Source: Aphrocallistes beatrix (Eukaryota; Porifera; Hexactinellida; Sceptrulophora; Aphrocallistidae). Taken from it: DNA of 64,000 nt. Shown here in pieces: positions 22,701-31,999 of this stretch. Within the stretch, counting starts at the first letter, position 1; each line of letters starts with the position of its first letter. Location of the stretch: NCBI GenBank assembly GCA_963281255.1, contig OY725491.1, positions 5,754,857-5,818,856 of the forward strand. Reading direction: 5' to 3'. Under the pieces are notes generated by a model. The model ran no database searches. It was not told where the DNA came from and saw only the letters and a list, made by a program, of their open reading frames with translations. A program made the translations under genes and the position numbers.

Positions 22701-25700
22701 ACACTGTCTGAGGTATACCTTCATAGCTTCTACTACAAACCCTCTTCCAACCGTCTAGATAGACCTCCAAAATTCCAGATGTTCCATTGCTCAGTCGTAA
22801 ATATCCATTACCTACATGTGTGTATAATATTATGTTTATGTTCAAGTAGGAATTTAAGTTACTGGGCCTACTCTAGAGAAAATATGTTCACTACCCTAAA
22901 ATCACGAAAGAGCCTAAAGGTGAGGACACCGGTTCCTGAGACCCGGGTCGGCCTCACTCTAGTTTCGCTCCTACCCCAAAAATATTATATAATGCAGATA
23001 TAATACACATCTACTAAGAAATTGTTTCAAATGGCCATTAAAACGCCCAGCTGATTCTGAATTTAAGTTTGAACGTATGCTAAACAACTTAAACAACTTC
23101 TAAAAGAAATTCAGATTCTACATTAAAATGAAAATGATAGTGAAATAGTACCCTAGAATCGGGTATTTTTCGTTCACCTTTTCCAGGTATTTCTACCACT
23201 TTTTATAAGCCTAAGTTTTATTGCCACTTCTTCTATTATTCTTAATATTCTCTAAATTTAACATACTTGGTTTTCTGCATTCAATATGAACAATACGATT
23301 TGAAGAGCATTGTTGTGAAATCATTTCACATGCACAAACTGAATTCTCATTTCCATCACATTGGAAATAGAATGGATAGATAGGATAGTTAGATGGTTGG
23401 ATTGGTAGAAATGTATAACTGCTAGCATTACTGTCATGATTCTCTCTGCAGATTATGTCAGCTGTTTGTTGTGTAAAGTTATCTTCACACAAGGAATACC
23501 ATTGATCAATGAATATCTGGACAGCTTCAAGAGATTCAGGATTTCTCAAGAATGATTCACAGCCATCTACAATGAGCTTAGATTAATGAAAACATGGATT
23601 AGATATCCTATTATTGACTAAGAAAAAAATTAGAAGTCAGGGGCCTTATTAACTAAGAAAACTTAAGATTTGCTTAACTTTATATAACTTTATATTGTGG
23701 AAATTTTGAAGAGTCGCATTACGATTTGAGTAAATAGATGTTCAATGATACCAATAGAAATATAAACTACCTAAATACTGGAAATATTCCAAATCACTCT
23801 CGAAATATTCGTGATGTCATACTTAAGTATTATGACGTCATACTTAACTTAAAATATTATGTAACTTTCTGAAAAGTTTAACAAATGAGTCAAAATTTGT
23901 CAAGCATTTCAATTGTACCACTTAAAATTAATAGAGTATGTAATCTATTCGAGTTCTTTAAAAATCTCTTCTAATTTTGAAGATTCAAAAGTTAAGCAAA
24001 TCTTAAGTTTTCTTAGTGAATAAGGCCCCTGCAGGTCATTTTACTAAAGAATTCTACACAAACGAACCACATTGAAAACAAGTATACACAAAGTATTACT
24101 TATAGTGTAGTAGTGATGTAATTTTGGATTTTAAGATTTAGCACTGTACAAGTACGTACATAGAACATTTTTCAAATCTTCCGAATTTATTAGTCAGTTT
24201 ACAAATATAGATAAATTGTATACCTTCTTCGCATGTTACAATATTCTCATCGTAGCAGTATGAATATTCAGTGTAAGAGCAACCCAACAAACTCGTTTCA
24301 TTACCAAAACAATTAACATTGTTAATAGTATTTAGATCAGGTAGGTAGTAGTAGTAGTAGTAGTATAAGTATATGTAAGAAAAGGACTCAGCTCTTCTAA
24401 ATCCGGCACTTCTGCAAATAACATCTGCTTCAAGAGAATTAATTGAATAATCACACACAAGTTTCCAGTCTCCATCGTACACTTCTACATATCCATAATA
24501 ACCATGGCTGAGGCGTATGCTCCCAGTCTCTACATAATCGTATAAATGATGAAAGTTATTTGTCAATAAAACACCATTTAAAATTTCGGTTAACAAAATA
24601 AAATCGTTGGGAATGACTGCTGTGACTTATATATTGAAGTTTTGGTAAATGTCTCTGAAAATATCAAAGTTTGAGTTTTTCACATATTATCCTTACTATT
24701 AAAACTCGATTAATGTTTGTTTGTGTGTATATATATATATATGTAACGAATTGATTGAAGAAACTGCCTGGTGTAGAAAGCTGATTTTTGGCATGTGGAA
24801 GTCTTTTGGCTATGGCTCCAGTAAGTTCTGAGTTCAGACCAAAATGCCGGCTCTTTATGGAATTATGACCTCATTGTCACCTTTTTATAATTAGAAATTT
24901 CAGTTTTTCGATTATAACTCAACCATTTTAGATGATAATAGGCTGAAATTTTAATAGAATGTGTATATTAATATACCACACATGTGATACAACTATCATC
25001 AAAAAATGATGACTCATCACTCTGCTATGACGTCATCATTACGCATCAAATTTTTAAAAATTGACAAATTTTGTGATTTTTCGTGTGATATCGATTATAC
25101 CAGTAGGACAGATGTATTTAGAGAAGTTATCTCTCATATAATTAATCAATGGTAACCACTGGCGTGTCTCCAGCGGACACAAAGTGTCCACCAGCCGCGC
25201 AGCTCAAGCAAACGAAGCGCGCTTGTTTGATCAAAAACTAAATTTTGGATATATTAAAAGGGGATTTTGTTATCTTGAAAATTTTTTAATTTCCCTTGAA
25301 GGTGGAGATAACTAGTGTAAGCTGTAATAAAAACACTAATTACTCTTCTCATCTCACAAGGGTCACTACGAAAGTTTCTGAACTAGCACAGTTATCGAAA
25401 ATATAACATTCCAATAATCGGTAATTATTTAGAACCACACATTATATAACTGAAATAATTTCAAATCTCTATTTATACGTATATGCCAGAGGCTCACTTC
25501 TAGGCGAACCACGGCCTGGACTGCCTTCACCGACAGTCAACGAGAGTCGGTTGAGGCAGTCAGGAAATCAGTGAGTGTAGATCAGAGTATCTTTTAAGGA
25601 ATAAAAAAATATTTTACGTTTTTGGGGGAATAAAAAAATATTTTCACGAATTCTGAATTTATAAAAAATATATTTCCGAACAAAAAAATTCTAGATTAAT

Positions 25701-28700
25701 AAAAAGATGTGCTTAAAAGATACCCTGGTGTAGATCCACGATTAATCTACACTCAGATAGAGGATGATCTTGGCATTTCATTGACTATATTGAGTAAGAT
25801 TTAACACGAGTATTTAAGCTTGAGAAATTTGAGTGACGAAAGACATTCAAAACGTGTTTATGAGGTCTGTACTGATCATGAATAATTGATTTATTACCGA
25901 ACAAAATACATATAACTTGTTTTGATTTTCGAAAAAAATGGATATCCAAATTACCCATTTTTTAAGCTTTCAACACAAATACTAGTTCCAATGTAGAAAA
26001 TTATCAATGTGTGCCACTTTGTGTCACTAATCACCATCATATTTAATGGCCCTGACTAGGGACAAGTAGCATCAGGCATCGGGGGTAGATTTTTTTAAAA
26101 CTTGGTGTTAGCAATTGAGTTGAAGCTCTCAATTATGAGTAATTAGAATGTGTAGATTATGAATTTGAGACCAAAAGTAGAGTATTTCTTGCAGTTGAGT
26201 ACATATTTCAATGTCAATAAACCCACTTTAATACTATTTGTATGGCGGTTTTCGTGGTGGTCGAATACTTTTGTCCGGCTAGTGTATATATATATCTGTA
26301 CGAATTGATTGAAGAAACTGTCAGGCCCAGAAAGCTGATTTTTGGCATGTGGGAGTCTTTCGGCTTATGGCTCCAGTAAGTTCTGAGCTCAGACGAAAAT
26401 GTTGACTCATCATGGAATTATGACGTCATTGTCACCTTTTTTATAAGTATAAATTTCAGTTTTTCGATCATAACTGAAATTTTAATAGAATGTGTATATT
26501 AGTATACCTCACATATGATGCAACTATTATCAGAAAATGATGACTCATCACTCTGTTATGACGTTATTATTACGTATCAAAATTTTAAAAATTGACAAAT
26601 TTGGTGATTTTTCGTGCGATATCGAATATAACAGTAAGACAGATATTTAGAGATGTTATATCCCTTATAATTAATCAATGTGATCCCAGGCGCCCGCAGG
26701 GCGCCTCCGGCGGACACTTTGTGTCCGCCAGCCGCACAGCGCAAGCTAGCGAAGCGCGCTTGTAGCAATAATTTTGGGATAACTTTTGATTTTGAAGTGT
26801 CATAACTACCTTAAAAGTTTTTCAAAATTCGAGACTAGTCATTTTGTAGAGGCGACAATTCTGCGTCTTTTAAACATTTTTGATATAATGAATACCTTTT
26901 GAGTATGCTACCACCAAGGATTTGAAGTTGGGAATGTATACAAGTCTTAAAATCATATTATGAACATTAATAACTCACTAGGTTCCTGGCATAATACGTT
27001 TACTGCAGTGCTTGAATTGCATGTTGAAGTATCTGATGGACAGAAGCATAGAGAAGATTCATTTCCAGTACAAGCATAACTATTTGGTGATATAGGATAT
27101 ACTTGTGTAAGACTTTCCAGTGAAACATGCCCGAACGAGATTGAACCAGGGATTTCTGAGTTTCTACAAATCACATCTGCATCAGATTTAGTGAAGCTAT
27201 CAGGACAAATGTAAAACCAGGATTTGTCTACGTAGGTCTGCGCAAGTTGGTATGAGTTTGATGTTGAGTTGAATTGTAAAGAAGTAGCACAAGTCTCTAG
27301 AAGAATATAATAATGGTAATCATCATTGTTGAATAGTTCACCTATATATAGACTGAATATGAACAAAATGTCATATATGGAGTATTTAATATGAGTTAAG
27401 GCGCTAACTATTCAATTTTGAGTGTGTATTTTTAATTTATCTCCCATTTTGTAAAAATCATCCGAATGGCTGCTTGACTCCAAAAATCTACATACAGTTT
27501 ATAACTACATAATTTTAACTGGAAGATACCGAAACGCATGGTCATTACAAATCACCATTGACCACTTTTTAGGTCAGTTTATGGAAGTAACTCTCAGAAA
27601 ATACACTTATTTATACCATAAATCTCAAAAATATTCATCTTAAGAATAGCTCACAGTCTTCTTTTTTAAATATCGTACAAGTATGGATATTGCTCAGAGA
27701 AGTAAAAAAGTGATCCAAGCGAATTTGATGTATTGGATATATACGTGCTCTAATAATACTAATACATCGTATTCATGTAAATGACTTACCAGCTTCACAT
27801 CTCAAAGAAATTCTTGAATCACAATAATAATAGTAATAATAATAATCATCATAATTGTAATTAGAGCAGTCAGAGAGTTTTGTAACATTTCTTGGACAAA
27901 ATCCTAAGTGGCGATAGTATTGTTGATTATAATAATAGTAATAATCATAGTTCAGTTGGAAAGATTTCACTTTGCTATATCCAAGCTCTCTGCAAGCGAT
28001 GTTCATTGCGTGAGATAGAAAATAATTCAAATCTGAATCGTCTGAGTAATAGTAATAATACCCGGATGTACATACAAATTTCCATTCAGAATTAATGTAA
28101 GCTTGGAGAAATCTTTCATCATCATTTGTCAAACGAATTGTGCCTTCGCTAATAACTAAAAAAGTCACAAACAGTAAAAGTGCGTAATAAATACTATTAA
28201 TCTACGTTAGTCGCGGATTTAGAGATGGGATAGGGAGGGCGGCTACCCACCCTATCCCACTCTTAGATTTTCTTACTGGTGTTTGATATAAATAGTAGAA
28301 ACTTTGACGAGTTTTCATTTGCCTACCCAGTTAGATTCAATGCCTTGCTGATGCCCACCCTGTCATAGCCCGTTAGCGCCGCTCCTGATCCACGTATGAG
28401 TATTCTTTTAGCGATAATGCTAATTTTAGAATATAAATGCTTATGATAGACTGGCTAACGTAGGAACCTTCTCTGATTCAATATATCACTGGTAGAGAAG
28501 ATGTTCAATGTTATTTCTTACTGAATTTTTCGTTATTTTATTCTTCTAAAATGTTTTCCAAATTTCAGTAATTTTTAACAACTGCTATTTGGAGTTTAAA
28601 TTAAGAGACTCAAAACCAAATGGTTAGACAATCTGACATACCGTATTGCTTCGAATAAGCGCCCGGGCGCTTATTTATTTCGTTCATCCTTTAGACCCGG

Positions 28701-31394
28701 CGCTTATTTTTTCATTCTCTATTTTGACCCGGCGCTCTTTTTTTTGTTAACTACATTGACTGGCACTTTTATTTTTGCCACAACTGAGAATGTTAGTTCT
28801 ATTAAAAAAGGTTTATGTAATGTTTCAAAAAGCACTTGTATCTATGCCACTACTGAGAATACTAGTTTGATATGATGTTCAGAGAACTAAAATGCCCCGG
28901 CGCTTATTCGAGCCCCGGCGCTTATTCAAGCCCCGGCGCTTATTCAGGGAAATACGGTATGTAAATTCAAATATGACTGTACATTCAAAATGACACTACA
29001 TACGTATAATCCGGGGCTTAGAATTCTTGATATTTCAGAAAGAAACAATTTATATCTACCTACTCATCGGCTGGGCCGCAGTTTTCTCAAATTCTCTCAA
29101 TCAAAACCAAAGTAGAATACTGTAGTTTATGTTACTACTAATGTGCGTGTGCATCCAATTTAGCAATTATTGCATTTATATATCTCAGTAATAAGTATAT
29201 AGCCAATTAATTTGATTATTGATACATGATGACGTAATAATTTCAACCTTCTGTTAGCTTTAATTGGGGAAATTATGCTCGAGAAAGTGAAATCTCAAAT
29301 TATAAAAAATGGTCATATTAATGTCATAATTATTTGACTACTACTTGTAATGATATAGATATTGTTATTATTTCAAGATATATTATATTTGATATTTGCA
29401 CCTTCTTTCTTGCAGAGTATTGCCACAAATTGAGAAGACTCACAGGTCTGATTCACAGTAGGACAGTTGCAGAGACTGGCTTCTTCACCATTACAGTTGA
29501 ATTGATAGGGATAGAACGAATAACCTGCTGTGAGATTGCTGTTAGTGAAAAAAGTATAGTTGAGAGCTTCAGTTCCATAGTTCTCGTAGCAGATGACATG
29601 GGCGATCTTTTCAGAAAAGTTATCTTTACAAATATAGAACCAATCCTCTCCATTGAAGTAGCGAACTAATTGAGCTGAATATTCGGCATTGTGAAGGTAA
29701 GATTGGCAATGATCTAGAAAGAGTTTCATAGTTAATCCATGGTGACTCTCAAAATATTATTAACTCCACAAAACTAAAATATGTGGACCTGTTTTTATAT
29801 AACATTTTTGATGACTTGCATTATTATCCATTTCCACCTAATTCCACGTAATTTTCTCCTTAAATTCTCAAAATATTCGCTCTACAATTACCATCAATTT
29901 CGATTGATCAAATACTTTGGAACTTTCTGTTTTTATTACATTTAGTTTAAGAAAAATTATCGCGTTAATTTCATGATATAAAGATGTTCATCCCTCAATG
30001 AAGTGAAAATGTTTGTACCAAATCGACTTATTTTCCTTCTTCCATTGTCCTGTTGATTACTGAAATCCGCATATCCGTATAAGTAACAAATTAATATAAG
30101 CTCAGTAATAAACATAGTATAATAATTTATATTTTTTATGAAAAACATTACTGTTAAGAAATATTAGTGAAAATGATCATTTTAGTCATTTTAATATACA
30201 ATAAACCTTTTAACTGCAAATTAGTGTTTAATATAAATGAACGTATAAACAGTAAATAGCTATTACTGGAACAGATTATGATCATTGTGGATTTCCAATG
30301 GCATGGCCTGCAAAACTGTATTCCATTAAGCAGAGCCCACGTACATACGTAATTGTGATAGCATGTTCAAATTATCTGGAGCATATTCGTAGTCATTTTT
30401 CTAACGTTATTCTGTATGGCCCTCCATCAGATCATGGTTTTTCTCTAAATCCCGCGCAGAACTCAACCTGTGGATACCATATATTTGAATGACTTTCTTT
30501 CCCGCTCGGAATGATTGATTCTTTATGTAGCAATATTCTTAGAATAATTCAGCTAGCAATTTAACTTAAGCTATTAAGTGGACCCAAAGATAATATGTAT
30601 TGACTGTTAATAATTAATTAATAGCTTAATACAGCTTACCTGTACTACAATCCAGATAAATATGGCTATAGTAATAACAATAAGTGACTGTAAATGAATA
30701 ATCGCAGCTTAATAGGCTATTTTCATTTCCTGTACAGTTAACATCATTGATCTTAAATTCTTCATTTGTTAGATTTGGATGATAGTAATATCTCTGAAAA
30801 TTCTTCACTTCTCCAAATCCCAAATTCCTGCAGGCCACACTTGAATCTTTGTCATCCCAACCGTCATGACAAACATATCCCCAAGTTCCATTGTAGTGTA
30901 TCTCTAATATACCTTCATACCCCAGACTCAACCTGAGATCTCCGTTACCTAATTTCAAATGGAAACAAATAATTCACAGTTTTAACCCCGCCTATACCAG
31001 GAATGTGTTACGTCATTTCCTGTCAAACCATTTTGGGTGGGGAAGCCATATAAATTTGGGGTCCAGACTATAAATAGAAAAGATCCCTGGTAAAAGTGAC
31101 ATTAATATCACATATCTCTAATAAACATTTTAATATGTCACAACAGTCAGAAAGTATACTATAATAAATGAAAATATAACCCAAACTCCATTTCAGCTCT
31201 GTGGCAGATTAACAAAGATTATCTGGATTACATAATTATCAATCATTGTTCTATATTTAAATATATAATAATACCCATTATATGATTAAAAATTGAATAA
31301 CAGTAGTTGTCTTACTTTGTCCATTTACAAAAGCAGAGTGTAGCCAATAGCATAGATAAAATATCCATAGAAAATGGAGATATTTTTGCTCCAT
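13440..31394 (-). CDS. Gene B: complete 15-SRCR adhesion GPCR
   Basis: Twenty-one exons, 5' to 3': 31394-31316, 30948-30640, 29713-29402, 28155-27790, 27296-26979, 24529-24224, 23566-23267, 22811-22518, 22439-22125, 21972-21646, 21461-21150, 19903-19619, 19551-19240, 19056-18751, 18563-18255, 18140-17317, 17142-16834, 16445-16320, 15584-15086, 14954-14331, 13768-13440. They total 7161 bases, giving about 2386 residues. Order of parts: signal peptide, 15 SRCR modules alternating six- and eight-cysteine, Thr/Pro stalk, GAIN, GPS, seven helices, cytoplasmic tail. Every junction keeps frame, and no exon contains a stop. The SRCR exons are all phase 1-1, the usual mark of a shuffled module. Predicted to be a plasma-membrane receptor, type N-out. 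The ligand is unknown. Unlike genes C and E it has no Ig domain before GAIN. Alternative splicing cannot be judged here. Confidence 0.87.
14331..14954 (-). CDS. Gene B exon: TM4-TM7 of the aGPCR domain
   Basis: Encodes TM4 (YKYLIIFGWGFPLLIPLIT), extracellular loop 2 with the family-typical SSHCFLNVTGGVIWAFIGP, TM5, TM6 (LITGLVLTPVLGLPWLILI) and TM7 (FIIINGAMGFVFFLVVVL), then a basic segment RFRKTNTLER. The HC-FLN and WAFIGP signature places it in the adhesion (B2) class. Confidence 0.9.
15086..15584 (-). CDS. Gene B exon: GPS motif and TM1-TM3
   Basis: GPS region CVFLNHTSWVSDGL ... NCESSHLTSFAVF. The HLT cleavage tripeptide is at 15449-15441. The second cysteine pair of the usual four-cysteine GPS is replaced (GL for GC, CxS for CxC). 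TM1, TM2 (YFNYCLSMLLATGLFIFGI) and TM3 (LLHYTWLSVFTWTLCIGIL) follow. Confidence 0.9.
15585..16319. other. Gene B intron before the GPS exon
   Basis: About 735 bases with small imperfect inverted repeats near 15998-16040 (CTATACTATTAGTATATAG) and 16098-16140 (CTAAAAGCTG ... AGCTTTTAG). No exon or transposon end is seen. Confidence 0.45.
16320..16445 (-). CDS. Gene B exon: short GAIN exon
   Basis: 42 codons in phase 0-0, translating to IATSIVKRIEVKESDSG, then GSDILTVALAG and ELTENV. This is the beta-strand segment just before the GPS. Same length as the gene C and D counterparts (36709-36834, 48136-48261); the gene E exon is one codon shorter. Confidence 0.82.
16834..17142 (-). CDS. Gene B exon: GAIN domain, central
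   Basis: 103 codons in phase 0-0 with ALAITLNTLERFSKRLSEEL, ITIVVQNVELESSEDG and SVMITLSTTLAAIL. Counterparts are at 37478-37792 and 52293-52595 and, inverted, at 9503-9811. Confidence 0.87.
17317..18140 (-). CDS. Gene B exon: SRCR module 15, Thr/Pro stalk and GAIN start in one exon
   Basis: Starts with a six-cysteine SRCR (LEIYLNQWGYVCDDGWD, SEVVCKQLGQ, DDVECNGNEST). A stalk of about 70 residues of TTSTPTTP and TTTTTTT runs follows, then GAIN helices (QLDDIMNELDEAETISDDKS, VVIDASNDN). Gene E splits the same content over two exons with an Ig domain between, so gene B has a simpler arrangement here. Confidence 0.87.
18255..18563 (-). CDS. Gene B SRCR module 14 (eight-cysteine)
   Basis: DGCESYAPNA start, GWYYLCGDGFTQENADVVCR, CTGRETSLCDCSS, VVELQCNTP. 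Phase 1-1. Same position as 53808-54116 and 62035-62346 in gene E. Confidence 0.86.
18751..19056 (-). CDS. Gene B SRCR module 13 (six-cysteine, poly-Tyr loop)
   Basis: QGQIRLTSQNRLQLYYNQW, GDSDVACRQLGYR, a run of about eight tyrosines at 18876-18899, then DVTCFGNETQLSEC. Counterparts 54184-54480 and 62418-62714 lack the long Tyr run. Confidence 0.84.
19240..19551 (-). CDS. Gene B SRCR module 12 (eight-cysteine)
   Basis: Starts NCESILINGDENLAPVRYYD, then NYYLCKQGFTMETADVVCR, CNGKEHSLCNCS and AEIQCKNTG. Counterparts 54599-54907 and 62790-63101. Confidence 0.86.
19619..19903 (-). CDS. Gene B SRCR module 11 (six-cysteine)
   Basis: NGSIRITSIGKYLEIYLDEW, VCGGYFNNEEAIVACRQQGF, DCIGNETNLLDCPY, VKLYCET. 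Counterparts 54981-55259 and 63167-63445. Confidence 0.86.
19904..21149. other. Gene B long intron between modules 11 and 10
   Basis: 1246 bases, against 73 in the equivalent gene E intron. AT-rich, with no SRCR remnant, transposon end or other gene that I can recognise. Confidence 0.5.
21150..21461 (-). CDS. Gene B SRCR module 10 (eight-cysteine)
   Basis: DCEVHAPFATERFQIVEYF, YYLCADGFTQENADVVCRET, CFGNESSICNCTT, VVEVQCGTPG. Counterparts 55333-55644 and 63522-63833. Confidence 0.86.
21646..21972 (-). CDS. Gene B SRCR module 9 (six-cysteine)
   Basis: 109 codons with YSNVLEIYYNGSWSYICPYS, STVACRQLGFTSS, a Tyr-rich loop and CNGNESSIIDC. Counterparts 55834-56172 and the partial exon at 63910. 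Confidence 0.82.
22125..22439 (-). CDS. Gene B SRCR module 8 (eight-cysteine)
   Basis: NENWYFICSNSISTEEADVI, CRENGFLNGAES, CNGNESSLCDCS, AEIRCSQPG. Counterpart 56266-56580. Confidence 0.86.
22518..22811 (-). CDS. Gene B SRCR module 7 (six-cysteine)
   Basis: NGYLRLSNGTSGILEVYLDG, ACRYLGYRDAST, CFGNETNILECLY, LSCRTG. Counterpart 56660-56953. Confidence 0.86.
22812..23266. other. Gene B intron between modules 7 and 6
   Basis: 455 bases with a GC-rich island at about 22920-22980 (CCGGTTCCTGAGACCCGGGT) that may be a transposon fragment. No exon is seen. Confidence 0.4.
23267..23566 (-). CDS. Gene B SRCR module 6 (eight-cysteine)
   Basis: DQWYSLCEDNFTQQTADIIC, FQCDGNENSVCACEM, VHIECRKPS. Counterpart 57040-57339. 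Confidence 0.86.
23638..24031. mobile_element. MITE with 44-bp terminal inverted repeats
   Basis: Left end CAGGGGCCTTATTAACTAAG continuing through AAAACTTAAGATTTGCTTAA. The right end at 23988-24031 is its reverse complement with one mismatch over 44 bases. The interior is AT-rich and non-coding. Lies in the intron between modules 6 and 5. Target-site duplication not resolved. Confidence 0.85.
24224..24529 (-). CDS. Gene B SRCR module 5 (six-cysteine, poly-Tyr loop)
   Basis: GSIRLSHGYYGYVEVYDGDW, ADVICRSAGFRRAES, a seven-tyrosine run from (TAC)n at about 24345-24365, NVNCFGNETSLLGCSY, IVTCEEG. Gene A's copy at 48-362 has three more tyrosine codons. Confidence 0.86.
24741..25233 (+). repeat. 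R1 repeat copy
   Basis: Full-length-looking copy from GTAACGAATTGATTGAAGAA to the terminal ACACAAAGTGTCCACCAGCC ... GAAGCGCGCTTG. Inside the gene B intron between modules 5 and 4; gene A carries a reverse-oriented R1 in the matching intron. Confidence 0.75.
25575..25735. mobile_element. Small MITE-like inverted repeat
   Basis: GATCAGAGTATCTTTTAAG near 25579 is mirrored by CTTAAAAGATACCCTGGTG near 25712. About 160 bp in total, with three internal AAAAATATTTT-type repeats. Absent from the duplicate intron in gene A. Confidence 0.6.
26020..26283. mobile_element. Tc1/mariner-like remnant (one end visible)
   Basis: Ends in GAATACTTTTGTCCGGCTAGTG next to TATATA. The same terminus, inverted, starts the element at about 46071 (CACTACCCGGACAAAAGTAT), and internal motifs around ATTATCAAT and GCCAC-TTGTG are shared. 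The second end is not found here. Confidence 0.55.
26292..26770 (+). repeat. R1 repeat copy
   Basis: Runs from ACGAATTGATTGAAGAAACT to GGGCGCCTCCGGCGGACACT and GCGAAGCGCGCTTGT. Second copy in the same intron and same orientation as 24741-25233. Confidence 0.75.
26979..27296 (-). CDS. Gene B SRCR module 4 (eight-cysteine)
   Basis: WFYICPDSFTKSDADVICRN, ACTGNESSLCFCPSD, VNVLCQEP. Counterparts 57853-58164 and gene A 1853-2164. Confidence 0.86.
27297..27789. other. Gene B intron between modules 4 and 3
   Basis: 493 bases, partly alignable with gene A 2165-2649. Nothing recognisable inside. Confidence 0.45.
27790..28155 (-). CDS. Gene B SRCR module 3 (six-cysteine, Tyr-rich)
   Basis: 122 codons starting VISEGTIRLTNDDERFLQAY. 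MNIACRELGYSKVKS precedes a Tyr/Asn loop, and a second run of seven tyrosines sits before CDSRISLRCEAG. The acceptor at 28156-28157 keeps phase 1. Confidence 0.83.
28209..28396. mobile_element. hAT-like MITE, tentative
   Basis: Left part AGTCGCGGATTTAGAG and right part GCGCCGCTCCTGATCCACG resemble imperfect inverted hAT ends. A GGGATAGG ... CCTATCCC stem lies just inside the left end. Absent from the matching gene A intron (about 3040). Borders are uncertain. Confidence 0.5.
28641..28957. mobile_element. MITE built on GCCCCGGCGCTTATTC repeats
   Basis: Short inverted ends CCGTATT and AATACGG, each next to TA. The interior carries about six copies of CCCGGCGCTTATT, some inverted at the left end (AATAAGCGCC). 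Gene A has no such insert at its matching position near 3310. Confidence 0.72.
29402..29713 (-). CDS. Gene B SRCR module 2 (eight-cysteine)
   Basis: DHCQSYLHNAEYSAQLVRYF, WFYICKDNFSEKIAHVICYE, CNGEEASLCNCP, AILCKKEG. Counterparts 58624-58935 and gene A 3953-4264. Confidence 0.86.
29714..30639. other. Gene B intron between modules 2 and 1
   Basis: 926 bases, matching gene A 4265-5164 with small indels. No recognised element. Confidence 0.5.
30640..30948 (-). CDS. Gene B SRCR module 1 (six-cysteine)
   Basis: NGDLRLSLGYEGILEIHYNG, WGYVCHDGWDDKDSSVACRN, DVNCTGNENSLLSC, YLDCSTG. First module after the signal peptide. Counterparts 59046-59348 and gene A 5165-5473. Confidence 0.88.
31316..31394 (-). 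CDS. Gene B exon 1: signal peptide
   Basis: Start codon 31394-31392. MEQKYLHFLWIFYLCYWLHS then AFVNGQ, a charged start followed by a long hydrophobic core, with a GTAAG donor in phase 1. Preserved in gene A with one residue changed, which supports the start choice. Confidence 0.87.
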
Positions 31395-31724
31395 AATGAC
31401 TTTTCTGATTTAGAATTATTTAGAAAATCAGAAAATCAGAAAGTCCTGCAAAAAATCAATTATATACTGCAAGTATGACCATAAGAAGGATCAATTTCAT
31501 CGATTGTAATCCTATAAGAGAAGTAATCGATATTATATTTCATAGTAATGCAAATTAAACCTCATGGCTATTTTAAATTCTCCTCTCTCTCTGACTTAGA
31601 AATTCAAGTTTCAGGTGCAATCACAAAGAGAGGTTTTAAATTTTGATTCAATATCAAAAATGTATAAAAATATATTTTGAGGTCTATATAACTATCAGAC
31701 AAAAGTAGTTGTGTTGATTTAGAT

Positions 31725-31991
31725 CAGAAGTTCTTAAACTTTTTGATCCCATGCCCCCCTTTGCCAATCTGTGAATTATCACGCCCCCTACGCGGCTACA
31801 CCTACACTTTTTCAGATTACCAAACTCTGAGAACACACCTATTTTCTAATATAATCAAGAATATCTATTTATACCAAACAACTCTATCATTTGTTAAGGA
31901 TGTAACTGTTTATTGTCAACAAGTTCTTTCACATTTTCATCCGGTATTACGCCCACCTAGGGGTGCGCGCCCCCTTGTTTAAGAACCCCTA
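31725..31991. mobile_element. hAT-like MITE (267 bp) with 8-bp target duplication
   Basis: Ends CAGAAGTTCTTAAAC and GTTTAAGAACCCCTA. The 8-mer ATTTAGAT stands on both sides (31717-31724, 31992-31999). Gene A's flank near 6147 reads a single TATTTAGAT, the empty site. Internal GCCCCCT and GCGCGCCCCC stretches resemble those of common hAT MITEs. Confidence 0.88.
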
Positions 31992-31999
31992 ATTTAGAT

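Noticed and set aside
31743-31982. Plus-strand frame of 79 codons
   Set aside because: Lies wholly inside the hAT-like MITE 31725-31991, with no similarity to a protein.
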